Positions 47,301-55,315 of a stretch of DNA of 64,000 nucleotides are shown here, in pieces. Both the position numbers and the translations under genes were made by a program. How positions within the stretch are numbered: the stretch's first letter is position 1; every line of letters starts with the position of its first letter. The notes under the pieces are model-generated. The model had not been told where the DNA came from, did not search any database, and worked only from the letters and a program-made list of their open reading frames with translations. The stretch spans positions 124,001 to 188,000 of the forward strand of contig NZ_AUNI01000019.1 in assembly GCF_000447795.1 (NCBI RefSeq), in the 5' to 3' direction. The stretch comes from Bacteriovorax sp. Seq25_V (GTDB lineage: Bacteria; Bdellovibrionota; Bacteriovoracia; Bacteriovoracales; Bacteriovoracaceae).

Positions 47301-47443
47301 ACAATACAATGACCAATGAGCATAGAGTTGAGGCCGCAAGAAAAGGGCAACAAATGAGAAATGGAATTGTTCCGGCAAGAGAGCTACCATACGAGTTTGT
47401 TAAGACTCAAAATTGCACCCAGCTTATTAATTCGATTCTTTAA
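44372..47443 (+). CDS. Exported protein with two amidoligase-like domains
   Basis: The 1023-residue product has a basic, then hydrophobic N-terminus ending YNC-SH, probably a signal peptide with an atypical lipobox. The C-terminal half (about 555-875) follows the Amidoligase_2 pattern: GIEYSG, VEWDG, GSIELVTP (675-681), GGGHINID (709-716) and AEFRMF (841-846). The N-terminal half repeats the order with weaker residues: WGAEKE (78-83), GWEMNFVP, GHQRMVF and GIEFRAG (380-386). These ATP-dependent ligases, of the glutamine-synthetase-like superfamily, join a carboxyl to an amine. Export of one is unexpected. Domain assignment is by motif reading. Confidence 0.7.
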   Translation: MSKNKVSKLAAYLSLSGMMYNCSHIPGLGRDVSSEGFVPQTAYEAWGTLNHSATSYQATALFVEEGVEVPGMGSGVSWGAEKEASSSLVTRVMGPPPEVFKGRLETLTPDNQELFLRDFLGNYKKDANGYRTFKNEQGLKVDLARDVVDAEGNPKLIDLSKLKALDVENASLEELTAVFDDFLAQTDGRPMSFIKPQIRMKMFNGNLPGLDGKFFATTRNYRGAYQPNYNLWVPNFGKAQKYLINAHGHNGGVGGGWEMNFVPLSTYGEFEEMVSWFRNELSQVIKDPYELERKVKLFQAPGHQRMVFTKHSNLPADKLAELYRMVQTYIVLSGVQGNTGIEFANFKKIVPDSDLKSLDARYDRGVIRVEGDRWAPNTLGIEFRAGTKDLDVARFYQTVLAARVTANDYDGLAGIDDYSLYNNKVMDTKYISQKTGALMTDVAKAKAVLDAVGIKEGYRIQLWDWTHKKVPYLSSTKKSLLRTLTKDYIERVAKIDPNSPNAKESVRALGREWTRASRLTADIENYMRPKRKFTYSKDVLNFKVPEGRQLVSEITDVNKIDLGIEYSGKFPLAVRGDFSKDRLEDGKRAWIQTKVDLSSEEREAIIKKVAMDLKRELKGVEGPTKVDSDGHGHGLDVSYTIRDSKNRKWIVEWDGIGRSYTPEGEIIEGSSRGGSIELVTPKFTPELNEMNAVYKAFEANNILPQLTSGGGHINIDLAAFDGKPKELARFLSVFHEHRSVISLMFQHVARSHTSEQLDLSNNLVQALKNFDGTEDELKKLLYNERYFNTRFGRKSRYVQLDLSAYYQDIIPEEFITDDFDISNPTTPWRRQFRVDPKIRKAEFRMFNAPRDAMESALQVKLVRAMLSKALNETEPVGGKVAMMTHKTYLADQNKAFSDLEKMCNDLGLDINEYRPAVAEGLAETEKTLRSPFYVPLNERLKNNPHQKGWGNASDARPADQSLASEGRAWEPGPADQYNTMTNEHRVEAARKGQQMRNGIVPARELPYEFVKTQNCTQLINSIL

Positions 47444-47449
47444 AAGAAA

Positions 47450-47472
47450 AGGCGTCTGTTATAGACGCCTTT
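47450..47472. terminator. Bidirectional terminator
   Basis: A 9-bp stem (47450-47458 with 47464-47472) with a GTTAT loop has an A-run before it and a T-run after it. It serves both the amidoligase-like gene and the convergent response regulator. Confidence 0.85.
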
Positions 47473-47473
47473 T

Positions 47474-47836
47474 TTATTTTGAATCACCAAGTAACTCTTC
47501 GATATATAATTTTAATTTCTTATGGGGCAGTGGTTTATAGAGAATATCACTTGCACCTTTTGATGATGCCTCCTCGCGAGAGACATCGACATTGGCCGTG
47601 ATGAAGACGAAGGACTTGACTGAGATCTCTTTATTTTGAATGGCCTGAAGAAGTTCAAAGCCATCCATATTGGGCATTCTAATATCAGAGAAGATATAAT
47701 CGTATTTATCTTTAGCAAGGAGTTCGAGGGCCTCGAGACCATCTTTAGCTAGGCTATAGTTAACATTCATATCATCCAAGAATATTTCATATAGTTCTAG
47801 TAGTTCAATTTCGTCTTCAACAAATAAGAATTTCAT
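47474..47836 (-). CDS. Single-domain response regulator
   Basis: The 120-residue CheY-like receiver has acidic residues in FVEDEIE, the phosphoacceptor Asp in YIFSDIRMP, a Thr in FITANVD and the Lys in LYKPLPHK. There is no output domain, and no kinase is adjacent. It is read convergently with the amidoligase-like gene. Confidence 0.92.
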   Translation of the reverse strand: MKFLFVEDEIELLELYEIFLDDMNVNYSLAKDGLEALELLAKDKYDYIFSDIRMPNMDGFELLQAIQNKEISVKSFVFITANVDVSREEASSKGASDILYKPLPHKKLKLYIEELLGDSK

Positions 47837-47924
47837 GCGACCCCAATTCTGAACGTGTCCGTTCGTTAATTATATCGCATAAAAGCTTATTTGATAAAAA
47901 ACAATTGTTAATATTTATTCATGA

Positions 47925-49520
47925 TTATTTAAAATCACTATTCTTAAAGAACTGAACATCTGGGAACTTCTCTTGAACAAGCTTGAGGTCCCATTCACTT
48001 CTTACAATAAAACATGGTCTCTCTTTATTATCGTAAGCAATATTTGAGGAGTTCTTACTTAAAAAGGTGTCCATTTCGCGTTCATTTGTAAATTTAAGCC
48101 ACCTTACGGCCTGGAAAGGGAAAGGCTCATATTCCCCACGAACCCCATATTCATCTTCAAGTCTTCTTTTAACAACTTCAAACTGAAGCATACCAACAGC
48201 ACCAAGAATTTTCTCATTTGTTGAGCTTCTTTTAAAGAGCTGAACTGTTCCCTCTTCTGAAAGTTGTTGAAGGCCTTTATCAAGTTGCTTAGCTTTCATT
48301 GGGTCTTTTAATAAAACCTTTTGAAAGATCTCAGGAGCAAAACACGGAATTCCTGTGAAAGTAATTTTTTCCCCCTCTGAGAAAGTGTCACCAATTTGAA
48401 ATTTTCCAGTGTCATGAATACCGATAATATCCCCCGGAAGAGCATACTCTGTAATTTCTCTGTCCTGTGCTTGGAAGATTAGTGGTGAGGCGACTTTAAT
48501 TTCTTTTTCTGTTCTTGTGTGAAAGATCTTTTGTCCTCTTTCAAATCGGCCAGAACAAACACGCATGAAAGCTACACGGTCACGGTGTTTCTTGTCCATA
48601 TTCGCTTGTATCTTAAAGATAAAGCCTGTGAATTTATCTTCAGTTGGTAGAAGTTTTCTGGTCTGCGCATCTTCGTTGTATGGATAAAGCCTTACTTCCC
48701 TCGATGCTGGTCCCGGAGCCGCTTTGGCAAACATATCCAGTGTTTCTTTAACGCCAAAATTGTTAAGAGCTGAACCAAAGTAGACAGGAGTCATAATTCC
48801 CGCAAGAAATTCCTCTTCGTCAAACTCAGGCATAAGCTCAGCGATCATATCAAGATCATTTCTAAGCTTTTCCATTAAAGCAGGGCCAATATACTTATTA
48901 AGTTTTTCATCATCGAGGTTAGAAGCATCAATAATAGTTGGTTTGAAAGGATCATTTGTTTCTTTAAAAGACATGATCTTCTTTGTTTTAAGATCATAAA
49001 CACCTTTGAAGTCAACTCCACTTCCAATTGGCCATGTCATCGGAACGCACTGAATTGAGAGAATACTCTCAATATTATCGATGAGCTCAAATGGATCAAG
49101 AGCATCACGGTCGTACTTGTTCATAAATGTGATAATTGGAGTATCACGCATACGACAAACTTCCATAAGTTTAATTGTTTGTTCCTCAACACCCTTGGCC
49201 GAGTCGATCATCATGAGTACACTTTCAACAGCTGTAAGTGTTCGGTAAGTATCTTCAGAGAAGTCCTTGTGTCCCGGAGTGTCGAGAAGGTGCATTGCTC
49301 TTTCTTCGTAAGGAAAAGACATAACTGAAGATGAAATCGAGATTCCTCTCTCTTTTTCCATTTCCATCCAGTCAGATTTAGCATAGTTTCCATGCTTACT
49401 TTTAACCATCCCGGTTTCTCTAATAACCTGTCCAAACCACAGGAGCTTTTCTGTCATTGTTGTCTTACCAGCATCCGGGTGGGAGATGATCGCAAATGTT
49501 GCGCGTTTTGCATTATCCAT
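47925..49520 (-). CDS. prfC: Peptide chain release factor 3
   Basis: The 531-residue GTPase recycles RF1/RF2 after termination. G1 is SHPDAGKTT, G3 DTPGHKDF and G4 NKYD; domains II and III follow with the RF3-specific segments PMTWPIGSG and FGSALNNFGV. Length is typical. An AAGGA ribosome site lies upstream. Confidence 0.96.
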   Translation of the reverse strand: MDNAKRATFAIISHPDAGKTTMTEKLLWFGQVIRETGMVKSKHGNYAKSDWMEMEKERGISISSSVMSFPYEERAMHLLDTPGHKDFSEDTYRTLTAVESVLMMIDSAKGVEEQTIKLMEVCRMRDTPIITFMNKYDRDALDPFELIDNIESILSIQCVPMTWPIGSGVDFKGVYDLKTKKIMSFKETNDPFKPTIIDASNLDDEKLNKYIGPALMEKLRNDLDMIAELMPEFDEEEFLAGIMTPVYFGSALNNFGVKETLDMFAKAAPGPASREVRLYPYNEDAQTRKLLPTEDKFTGFIFKIQANMDKKHRDRVAFMRVCSGRFERGQKIFHTRTEKEIKVASPLIFQAQDREITEYALPGDIIGIHDTGKFQIGDTFSEGEKITFTGIPCFAPEIFQKVLLKDPMKAKQLDKGLQQLSEEGTVQLFKRSSTNEKILGAVGMLQFEVVKRRLEDEYGVRGEYEPFPFQAVRWLKFTNEREMDTFLSKNSSNIAYDNKERPCFIVRSEWDLKLVQEKFPDVQFFKNSDFK

Positions 49521-49590
49521 ATCTAAATCCTTATTTTTAACTTTGAAAAAAAATACTCTATGTAAAATTTACGGCCCAAATAAACTATTG

Positions 49591-49619
49591 TTGTCACCTT
49601 ATTTGAGCAGTTATATAAA
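49591..49619 (+). promoter_or_regulatory. Sigma-70 promoter of a candidate small RNA
   Basis: TTGTCA (49591-49596), 17 bases and TATAAA (49614-49619), predicting a start at about 49627. No plus-strand coding region follows. Confidence 0.65.
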
Positions 49620-49626
49620 TCGCTAA

Positions 49627-49757
49627 ATTCGTAGTTCGGAATGGGAAAGGCAGTACAAGTTGTTGTTGTGTTTGTTCTTTGTTCCCCGATTTCGTGTTAG
49701 TTTGTGTTGTGATTTCCTCGGACGTTTTTGTACGTTTCTCATTCCTAACTACGTCTC
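49627..49757 (+). ncRNA. Candidate structured small RNA, 6S-like rod
   Basis: Directly after a good promoter, 49630-49648 pairs with 49735-49753 (17 Watson-Crick pairs, one G-U, one mismatch), followed after a small internal bulge by GTAC/GTAC. The interior is G/U-rich and has a possible CCGA/TCGG closing pair. A long rod with an open centre resembles 6S RNA in outline, although ~130 bases is short for that family. The 3' end reaches within a few bases of the gcvP stop. No clear terminator T-run is seen. Confidence 0.5.
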
Positions 49758-49760
49758 TTC

Positions 49761-52760
49761 TTACAATCCTTTATTTGCCTCTAAAATCTTTGCCATAATT
49801 TCCTTGTTAGATAATCCTCTCAGTTGTTTTGGAGAAATAATATCTGCTGGAAGCTTTGGAAGTTCATTAATCTTACTAGCAAAACATAGGTTTTTATTGG
49901 CCCAAACTTCATCAACTTTTTTAATTGGTGTGAAGTGAGGAGTTGTTGTACAAACCTGTGGCATTTCGAAAATAATGTCTCTAATTGTCTCAACGACTTC
50001 TGCGAAATCATCAAGCTCTGCTTTTGAGAATGATTCAGTTGGTTCAATCATTAGACCAAATACTTCTGGGAATGCAACTGTTGGAGCGTGAAGGCCAAAA
50101 TCAAGGAATAACTTTCCAAGTTTTGCTACTGCCTGAGCCTTTGGAGTTCCACCTTTTGCAAGTGACTCAAACATCTCATTACTTGGAGTAATGATAAATT
50201 CGTGCATTCTTGGAGTCTCATCCGCACCAGCTGGAAGAGTTGGAAAAGATTTTCTAAGTCTTTGGTAGAGGTATCTTGCACTAAGTACAGATACTGCCGA
50301 CATTTTCTTAACGCCTTCTTCTCCAAGTGCCTTGATATAAGTATAAGCTCTTACTTTGTGAGCAAAGTTACCACCATGACGGTGAAATTCTCCAATTGAT
50401 TTCTCTGCTTTGTAAGTTTTAAAAGTTCCATTGTTATCTTTCTCAATCAGAACACCCGGTAGGAAAGGAATAAGTTTTGCACTTACTGCAACGATCGCGT
50501 CACCCGGACCACCTCCACCGTGTGGAATAGTCCAAGTCTTGTGAAGATTGTTATGAACGGCATCAACACCAAGTTTTCCAAGATCAATATGGCCAGCAAT
50601 TGCATTCATATTGGCCCCATCCATGTAAACGAGTCCGTCTACACTATGGATAAGCTCAGCGATATATTGAAACTTTTCTTCAAATACACCTGATGTATTT
50701 GGATTTGTAATCATGATACCTGCTACACGCTCACCATCTTCTTTGATTACTTTTTCAAGTTGCTCAAGATTTACTTGTCCTCTTTCGTCAGCATCAATTG
50801 TGACAATACCAACAAGTTTTCCATCAACTTTCTTCGTCTCATATCCTGCAGTCGTTGCCGTCGCAGGGTTTGTTCCGTGAGCTGATCTTGGGATAATGAT
50901 AAGGTTCTTCGTCGCCGCATTACCTTTATCTTCGTGATAGGCCTGAAATAATTTAAGACCAACAAGTTCGCCTTGCGCTCCTGCTACTGGTTGTCCTGTT
51001 ACACCTGGAAGGCCTGTGATCTTTTTAAAGTCTTCTTGGATTTCATAAAGAACTTCTAATGATCCTTGGACATACTTCTCTGGTAGATCTGGGTGCGCCA
51101 TTGTGAACTTAGGAAGACCTGCTGCCCAGTCATTGATGTATGGATTGTATTTCATTGTACATGAACCAAGCGGGTAGATCGCATCATCAGGTGATACGTT
51201 TAGTTCGCTAAGTTTTGTGTAGAATGCTTTTAGTTCATCAAAAGAAAATTTCTTAAGCCCACTTGCTGTGTGCTGAACAAATACTTCTGGAAGTTCTGGA
51301 ATATCAAACTCAGAATCATTTGCTTTGAAGTTATTTCTAAAAAGATCAATAAGCTTAGAAAGATCTTCGTCTGAGTGAATATCAGAGAAAGAAATCTTAA
51401 GAAGATTCTTATCAATACCATAGCGATTAGAGATATTTTTTCCTGCAACAAGATTAAAATTATTATTAATTAAAAGTTCGATATTGTTTTTAACTTCAAG
51501 AACAACTTCATTATAAAAAGGAGCTTCAAAAGCAAGAGTTACACCTTCAAGGCCTTGGATATTTTCAAGGAATTTAATTGCAAATTCTCTTGATGTTTTA
51601 ATCTTTGAACTGAGGCCTTCATCTCCGTGAGCAAGAAGTGATGCTCCAGCTGCTGTCGCAATAAATGATTGGTTAGAGCAGATATTTGATGTCGCTTTCT
51701 CTCTTCTTATATGTTGCTCACGAGTAGAAAGAACGATTGCTAAGCACTCTTTTCCGTCAGCGTCGATTGCCTTCCCAATATATCTTCCGGCCGTTGCTCT
51801 GATATCTGTTTTATTTGTTTCGTTGAATCTAATTCCAAAGATACCAAGCCCTGGTCCCCCAAAGTTAGCATCAAGACAAAGGTGTTGTCCTTCAGCTACA
51901 AACATTGTTGTACCTGTTTTATTAGAACCAAATTCACTTGGTCTTTGGAGACCATCTTTTGCCATCAGGATAGGATCGATAACAGCAATTGAACTTAGTG
52001 CATATTTATTAGCGATATCTGTTAGTTCATTGACGTCTTCCAGAAGTCCAAGTCCGTTTACCTGGTTAAATGCTAGCGCACAAACGCCCTCTGTTGCTGA
52101 AAGAAGCGCTTCAAGAGCATCGATATCTGTGAGACCACTTTCTTTACAAATTGGAGCGTAAATCACCTCAAGGTCAGTGTGCTTAACCATTGTATTTAAA
52201 ACGGCCTTGTCGCTTGGGTAAATTGAATCACAAACAACAACTTTATTTTTATTCTTATGTAGTCTTTGTGCTGTTTTAAGAGCTTCAAAAAGACAAGTTG
52301 ATCTTTCATATAAAGAAGCATTGATGGCCTCAAAACCAGTTAGTGCAGAGATACTACTTGCGTAGATCCAAAGTGTATGGAGAGTTCCTTGTGATCTTTC
52401 TGGTTGATATGGCGTATAAGCCGTTGTCAGTCCACGTAAGTTACATACAAATGGAACGATTGGGTCTTGCTTAAATTGTGGCAGACCATCCCCCAAGAAA
52501 TTTAGTGGGATATTATTTTTGTCAGCAGTTTTTTCTACTAGGGCAATTAGTTCATCATATGAAGGAGAATTATCTAATCCTAACTTTCCATTGAATCGTA
52601 CATTACTATCAATATGATCAAATAATTGATCGAGTGAATCTAGTTTAATTGTTTCGAGCATAGAAGAAATATCTTTGTCATCTGCCGCGATATAGAATTG
52701 ATTTAACTCACGTGGTAAATCTTTTGGATTATATCCAAGTTTTGATTGATAATCTGTCAT
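49761..52760 (-). CDS. gcvP: Glycine dehydrogenase (decarboxylating), P protein
   Basis: The 999-residue single-chain P protein carries both halves: an N-terminal catalytically dead PLP domain and a C-terminal domain with the PLP lysine in HNNLHKTWTIPHGGGGPG. It decarboxylates glycine and passes the aminomethyl group to GcvH. Length is slightly over the usual 950. The gcvT and gcvH genes are not adjacent here. The ribosome site is CGGAG. Confidence 0.95.
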   Translation of the reverse strand: MTDYQSKLGYNPKDLPRELNQFYIAADDKDISSMLETIKLDSLDQLFDHIDSNVRFNGKLGLDNSPSYDELIALVEKTADKNNIPLNFLGDGLPQFKQDPIVPFVCNLRGLTTAYTPYQPERSQGTLHTLWIYASSISALTGFEAINASLYERSTCLFEALKTAQRLHKNKNKVVVCDSIYPSDKAVLNTMVKHTDLEVIYAPICKESGLTDIDALEALLSATEGVCALAFNQVNGLGLLEDVNELTDIANKYALSSIAVIDPILMAKDGLQRPSEFGSNKTGTTMFVAEGQHLCLDANFGGPGLGIFGIRFNETNKTDIRATAGRYIGKAIDADGKECLAIVLSTREQHIRREKATSNICSNQSFIATAAGASLLAHGDEGLSSKIKTSREFAIKFLENIQGLEGVTLAFEAPFYNEVVLEVKNNIELLINNNFNLVAGKNISNRYGIDKNLLKISFSDIHSDEDLSKLIDLFRNNFKANDSEFDIPELPEVFVQHTASGLKKFSFDELKAFYTKLSELNVSPDDAIYPLGSCTMKYNPYINDWAAGLPKFTMAHPDLPEKYVQGSLEVLYEIQEDFKKITGLPGVTGQPVAGAQGELVGLKLFQAYHEDKGNAATKNLIIIPRSAHGTNPATATTAGYETKKVDGKLVGIVTIDADERGQVNLEQLEKVIKEDGERVAGIMITNPNTSGVFEEKFQYIAELIHSVDGLVYMDGANMNAIAGHIDLGKLGVDAVHNNLHKTWTIPHGGGGPGDAIVAVSAKLIPFLPGVLIEKDNNGTFKTYKAEKSIGEFHRHGGNFAHKVRAYTYIKALGEEGVKKMSAVSVLSARYLYQRLRKSFPTLPAGADETPRMHEFIITPSNEMFESLAKGGTPKAQAVAKLGKLFLDFGLHAPTVAFPEVFGLMIEPTESFSKAELDDFAEVVETIRDIIFEMPQVCTTTPHFTPIKKVDEVWANKNLCFASKINELPKLPADIISPKQLRGLSNKEIMAKILEANKGL

Positions 52761-52835
52761 TTAAGTCTCCGTAATAATTTAAAAAGAATTGCCAAAACTT
52801 ATCACGATTGATAGTTCTTATCTACTGGAATTAAC

Positions 52836-53594
52836 ATGACACAACGACCAAATACTATATTTCTTAAAAATGCTGATGATTTGTCTAGCAAGGACTTTGA
52901 GGAGCTTGCTTCACTTGGTCGTGAACATGGTGTTGATTTAGAAATATCTTCTGACGCAAAACTCTATTTTAAAGATGGCCTACTCTACTTACAGGAAGGT
53001 GGTGCAAGCTTCACTCTAAAATGGGAGGAGGAGCTTCAGGATCATCTAAAACGCAAGTATGCAATAACAAAAGAACCGCTGGCCAAGGCACTCGGGATTA
53101 AAGGTGGAAGTGAGAGAGTCGTGTGTGACTGCTCTTTGGGCACTGGAAAAGACGCAATGCTAATCCTTTCTTTTGGCGCAAAAATTATAGCGTTTGAAAG
53201 AAATCCTCTTGTTTTCATGCTGGCCCTTGATGCGTTAAGACGTGCCAAGAATCATACCGAGCTATGTACATATTTCAATAAAATTGAGTTGCGCTACGGA
53301 GTCGCTGCTAATAATTTCAGTGAACTTGAAAAGGTCGAGACATTTTATTTTGATCCGATGTATCCAGAAAAGAAGAAGAGCTCATCGCTACCGCGCAAAG
53401 AAATGCAAGTTTTTAAAAAGGTTGTTGGTGCCGATGATGACTTTCAGCTTCAGTTAGAAAGTCTGTGTAAGACAGGAAAGAAGGTTGTGTTGAAGAGACC
53501 TTTAAAGTCTGAAGTGATCCTTAGGCCATCTGCGAGTTTTCCTGGTAAGACAACTCGCTATGATCTCTATTTTATGCCGCTTTCTTGTCGCTAG
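52836..53594 (+). CDS. rsmJ: 16S rRNA (guanine-1516-N2) methyltransferase RsmJ-like
   Basis: The 252-residue product matches the RsmJ (YhiQ) pattern: AITKEPLAKALGIKGG, motif I CDCSLGTGKDAMLILSFG, then AFERNPLVFMLA, and the catalytic-type block YFDPMYPEKKKSS with RKEMQVFKKVVGADDD. It methylates the 2-amino group of G1516. Its 3' end overlaps the convergent PilZ gene by 23 bases. Confidence 0.9.
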   Translation: MTQRPNTIFLKNADDLSSKDFEELASLGREHGVDLEISSDAKLYFKDGLLYLQEGGASFTLKWEEELQDHLKRKYAITKEPLAKALGIKGGSERVVCDCSLGTGKDAMLILSFGAKIIAFERNPLVFMLALDALRRAKNHTELCTYFNKIELRYGVAANNFSELEKVETFYFDPMYPEKKKSSSLPRKEMQVFKKVVGADDDFQLQLESLCKTGKKVVLKRPLKSEVILRPSASFPGKTTRYDLYFMPLSCR

Positions 53595-54336
53595 TATAGT
53601 CACTGTATTTAATACTTTTAGCGTCATTCAGAAGATTTCGTATTTGTACAAATTGCCAAAGATGGCGGTGGTGAAATTGAGCACCATAAAGAGTTTGGCC
53701 ATCTTTGTTTATTGTTCTGACAATTTGAATTGGAATGCTAATTTCATTTTCTCCAAGGGAGAGATTCGCAGTAATCTTTGTTTGCTTTTCAAGGTCTCCA
53801 TGGTTTCCAGAAATTGTAAAAAGTAGCCCAGAAGTGGACATATCGATGGTTTGGCAGTCGATTATCATTTGAGAGTGTCTCACTTTTAAGCTAAACGGTA
53901 GACTCACGTGGTGTCTTGTTGCCCAGTCCCAAGTTCTCTTTGAAGAGTCAAAATATAGATTTCTAATACTTTTTTGAGTGAAGTAAGCGATTGATAAAAA
54001 CGAACATAATTGTAAAAGATAAGTGATAAATGTTGTCTCTTGTGAGAGTTCAGGAATTATTAAATTTTTTGCCATGAAAGGAATAGCAAGCATAAGAACT
54101 TGTGCAACCATAAAAGCGTAGTAACTATACTTTCTCATTTTGATGATACTCATCGTGATACAAAGAGGCAGTAGCCAGTGATATATAATGTACGGAGGTT
54201 TTAGAGATGTTAAAAAAACTGCGAAGGACCAGTTTATTGGTAGATCCTTTGTTAGTGTAACGTAGGTAATTGCCATGACTGTCATTGCGGCATAAAAAAT
54301 TGAAAGTAAGGTAAAAGAAATCGGTCTTTTGGTCAT
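53572..54336 (-). CDS. Membrane protein with C-terminal PilZ domain
   Basis: The 254-residue product has four predicted membrane helices (about 8-26, 48-66, 72-90 and 102-120) and a cytoplasmic PilZ domain (about 138-240). The cyclic-di-GMP contacts expected in PilZ are partly visible: Arg in WATRHHVS and the DMSTSGLLF variant of (D/N)xSxxG. It may report cyclic-di-GMP levels to the envelope or to motility. Confidence 0.8.
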   Translation of the reverse strand: MTKRPISFTLLSIFYAAMTVMAITYVTLTKDLPINWSFAVFLTSLKPPYIIYHWLLPLCITMSIIKMRKYSYYAFMVAQVLMLAIPFMAKNLIIPELSQETTFITYLLQLCSFLSIAYFTQKSIRNLYFDSSKRTWDWATRHHVSLPFSLKVRHSQMIIDCQTIDMSTSGLLFTISGNHGDLEKQTKITANLSLGENEISIPIQIVRTINKDGQTLYGAQFHHRHLWQFVQIRNLLNDAKSIKYSDYTSDKKAA

Positions 54337-54455
54337 AACTCTTCCTGAGTAAGTTTGGTATCTTTCTTCTTGAAAGACAGAGCTATTTTAGCATGAGATT
54401 TTTCATGATAAGTAATATTTTTTGTTTTTTTTAAATGCGTTTTCATCATATTGTT

Positions 54456-54482
54456 TTTGCACAATTGATGCATTGCCGATAG
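54456..54482 (+). promoter_or_regulatory. Possible FliA-type promoter upstream of yaaA
   Basis: GCCGATAG (54475-54482) with TTTG 15 bases upstream (54456-54459), 70 bases before the yaaA ATG. The -35 match is poor. Confidence 0.3.
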
Positions 54483-54552
54483 GCTAATATTTCATGCATT
54501 TCTGGCACTTTTATGATAGAGTTCTTGAGTAAAATTATCTGACGGAGCACCA

Positions 54553-55296
54553 ATGAAGGCGATTCTTTCACCTGCAAAGAAATTAAATTTTGATGATTCA
54601 CATGAAGTGAAGATGACCAAACCACTACTTTTAAAAAAGACTGATATTCTTGTTAAAGTGATGAAGGAAAAATCTGTTACTGATATCAAAAAGCTAATGA
54701 AGCTCTCTGATGATTTATCTGAGCTAAATTATAACCGTTACCAGAAATATGAGTCTTCAAAAAAAGCTCCGGCGGCCTTTGCATTTGTTGGAGATACTTA
54801 TCAGGGGCTCGATTTTAGGGGACTTAGTAAGAAGCAGCAAGAATATGCTAATGGTACAGTTTATATCCTCTCAGGTCTTTACGGTCTTCTTAACGTTTTT
54901 GATGAGATCAGTCCATACCGCCTTGAAATGGGAACTGGGCTAAAGTTTGATAGTTATAAAAACCTTTATGATTTTTGGAAAAATGATATCGCAAAGACTA
55001 TAAATAAGTATAATAGTCAAAATGAGCCAATCGTTAACCTCGCCAGCGAAGAGTACTTTAAAAGCGTTAAACGTGAAGAAGTCGCTGCACCAATTATTGA
55101 TGTTAAATTTCTTGAAAACAAAAACGGAGAATTTAAAACAATTGGCATCATGGCAAAAAGGGCCCGTGGAATGATGGCACGTTTTATTGTTGAAAATAAA
55201 GTACAAACAGTGGAAGAGCTTCAAAATTTTAATGTGGATAATTATAAATTTGATAAGAAATCTTCGACAGAAAATCTATTAGTTTTTAAAAGATAA
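54553..55296 (+). CDS. yaaA: Peroxide stress resistance protein YaaA (UPF0246)
   Basis: The 247-residue product starts with ILSPAKKL and contains YQGLDFRGLS, LSGLYGLLNVFDEISPYRLEMG and AKRARGMMARFI, all hallmarks of YaaA. In E. coli this protein limits free iron and DNA damage during peroxide stress. A CGGAG-like site lies upstream. A GCCGATAG box 70 bases before the start hints at FliA control. The PfkB kinase gene follows after 19 bases. Confidence 0.93.
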   Translation: MKAILSPAKKLNFDDSHEVKMTKPLLLKKTDILVKVMKEKSVTDIKKLMKLSDDLSELNYNRYQKYESSKKAPAAFAFVGDTYQGLDFRGLSKKQQEYANGTVYILSGLYGLLNVFDEISPYRLEMGTGLKFDSYKNLYDFWKNDIAKTINKYNSQNEPIVNLASEEYFKSVKREEVAAPIIDVKFLENKNGEFKTIGIMAKRARGMMARFIVENKVQTVEELQNFNVDNYKFDKKSSTENLLVFKR

Positions 55297-55315
55297 TATA
55301 TATTAGGAGAGTTTT

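Noticed and set aside
49761-52760. Short ORFs in other frames of gcvP
   Set aside because: Shadows of a long conserved gene; no independent start signals or composition.
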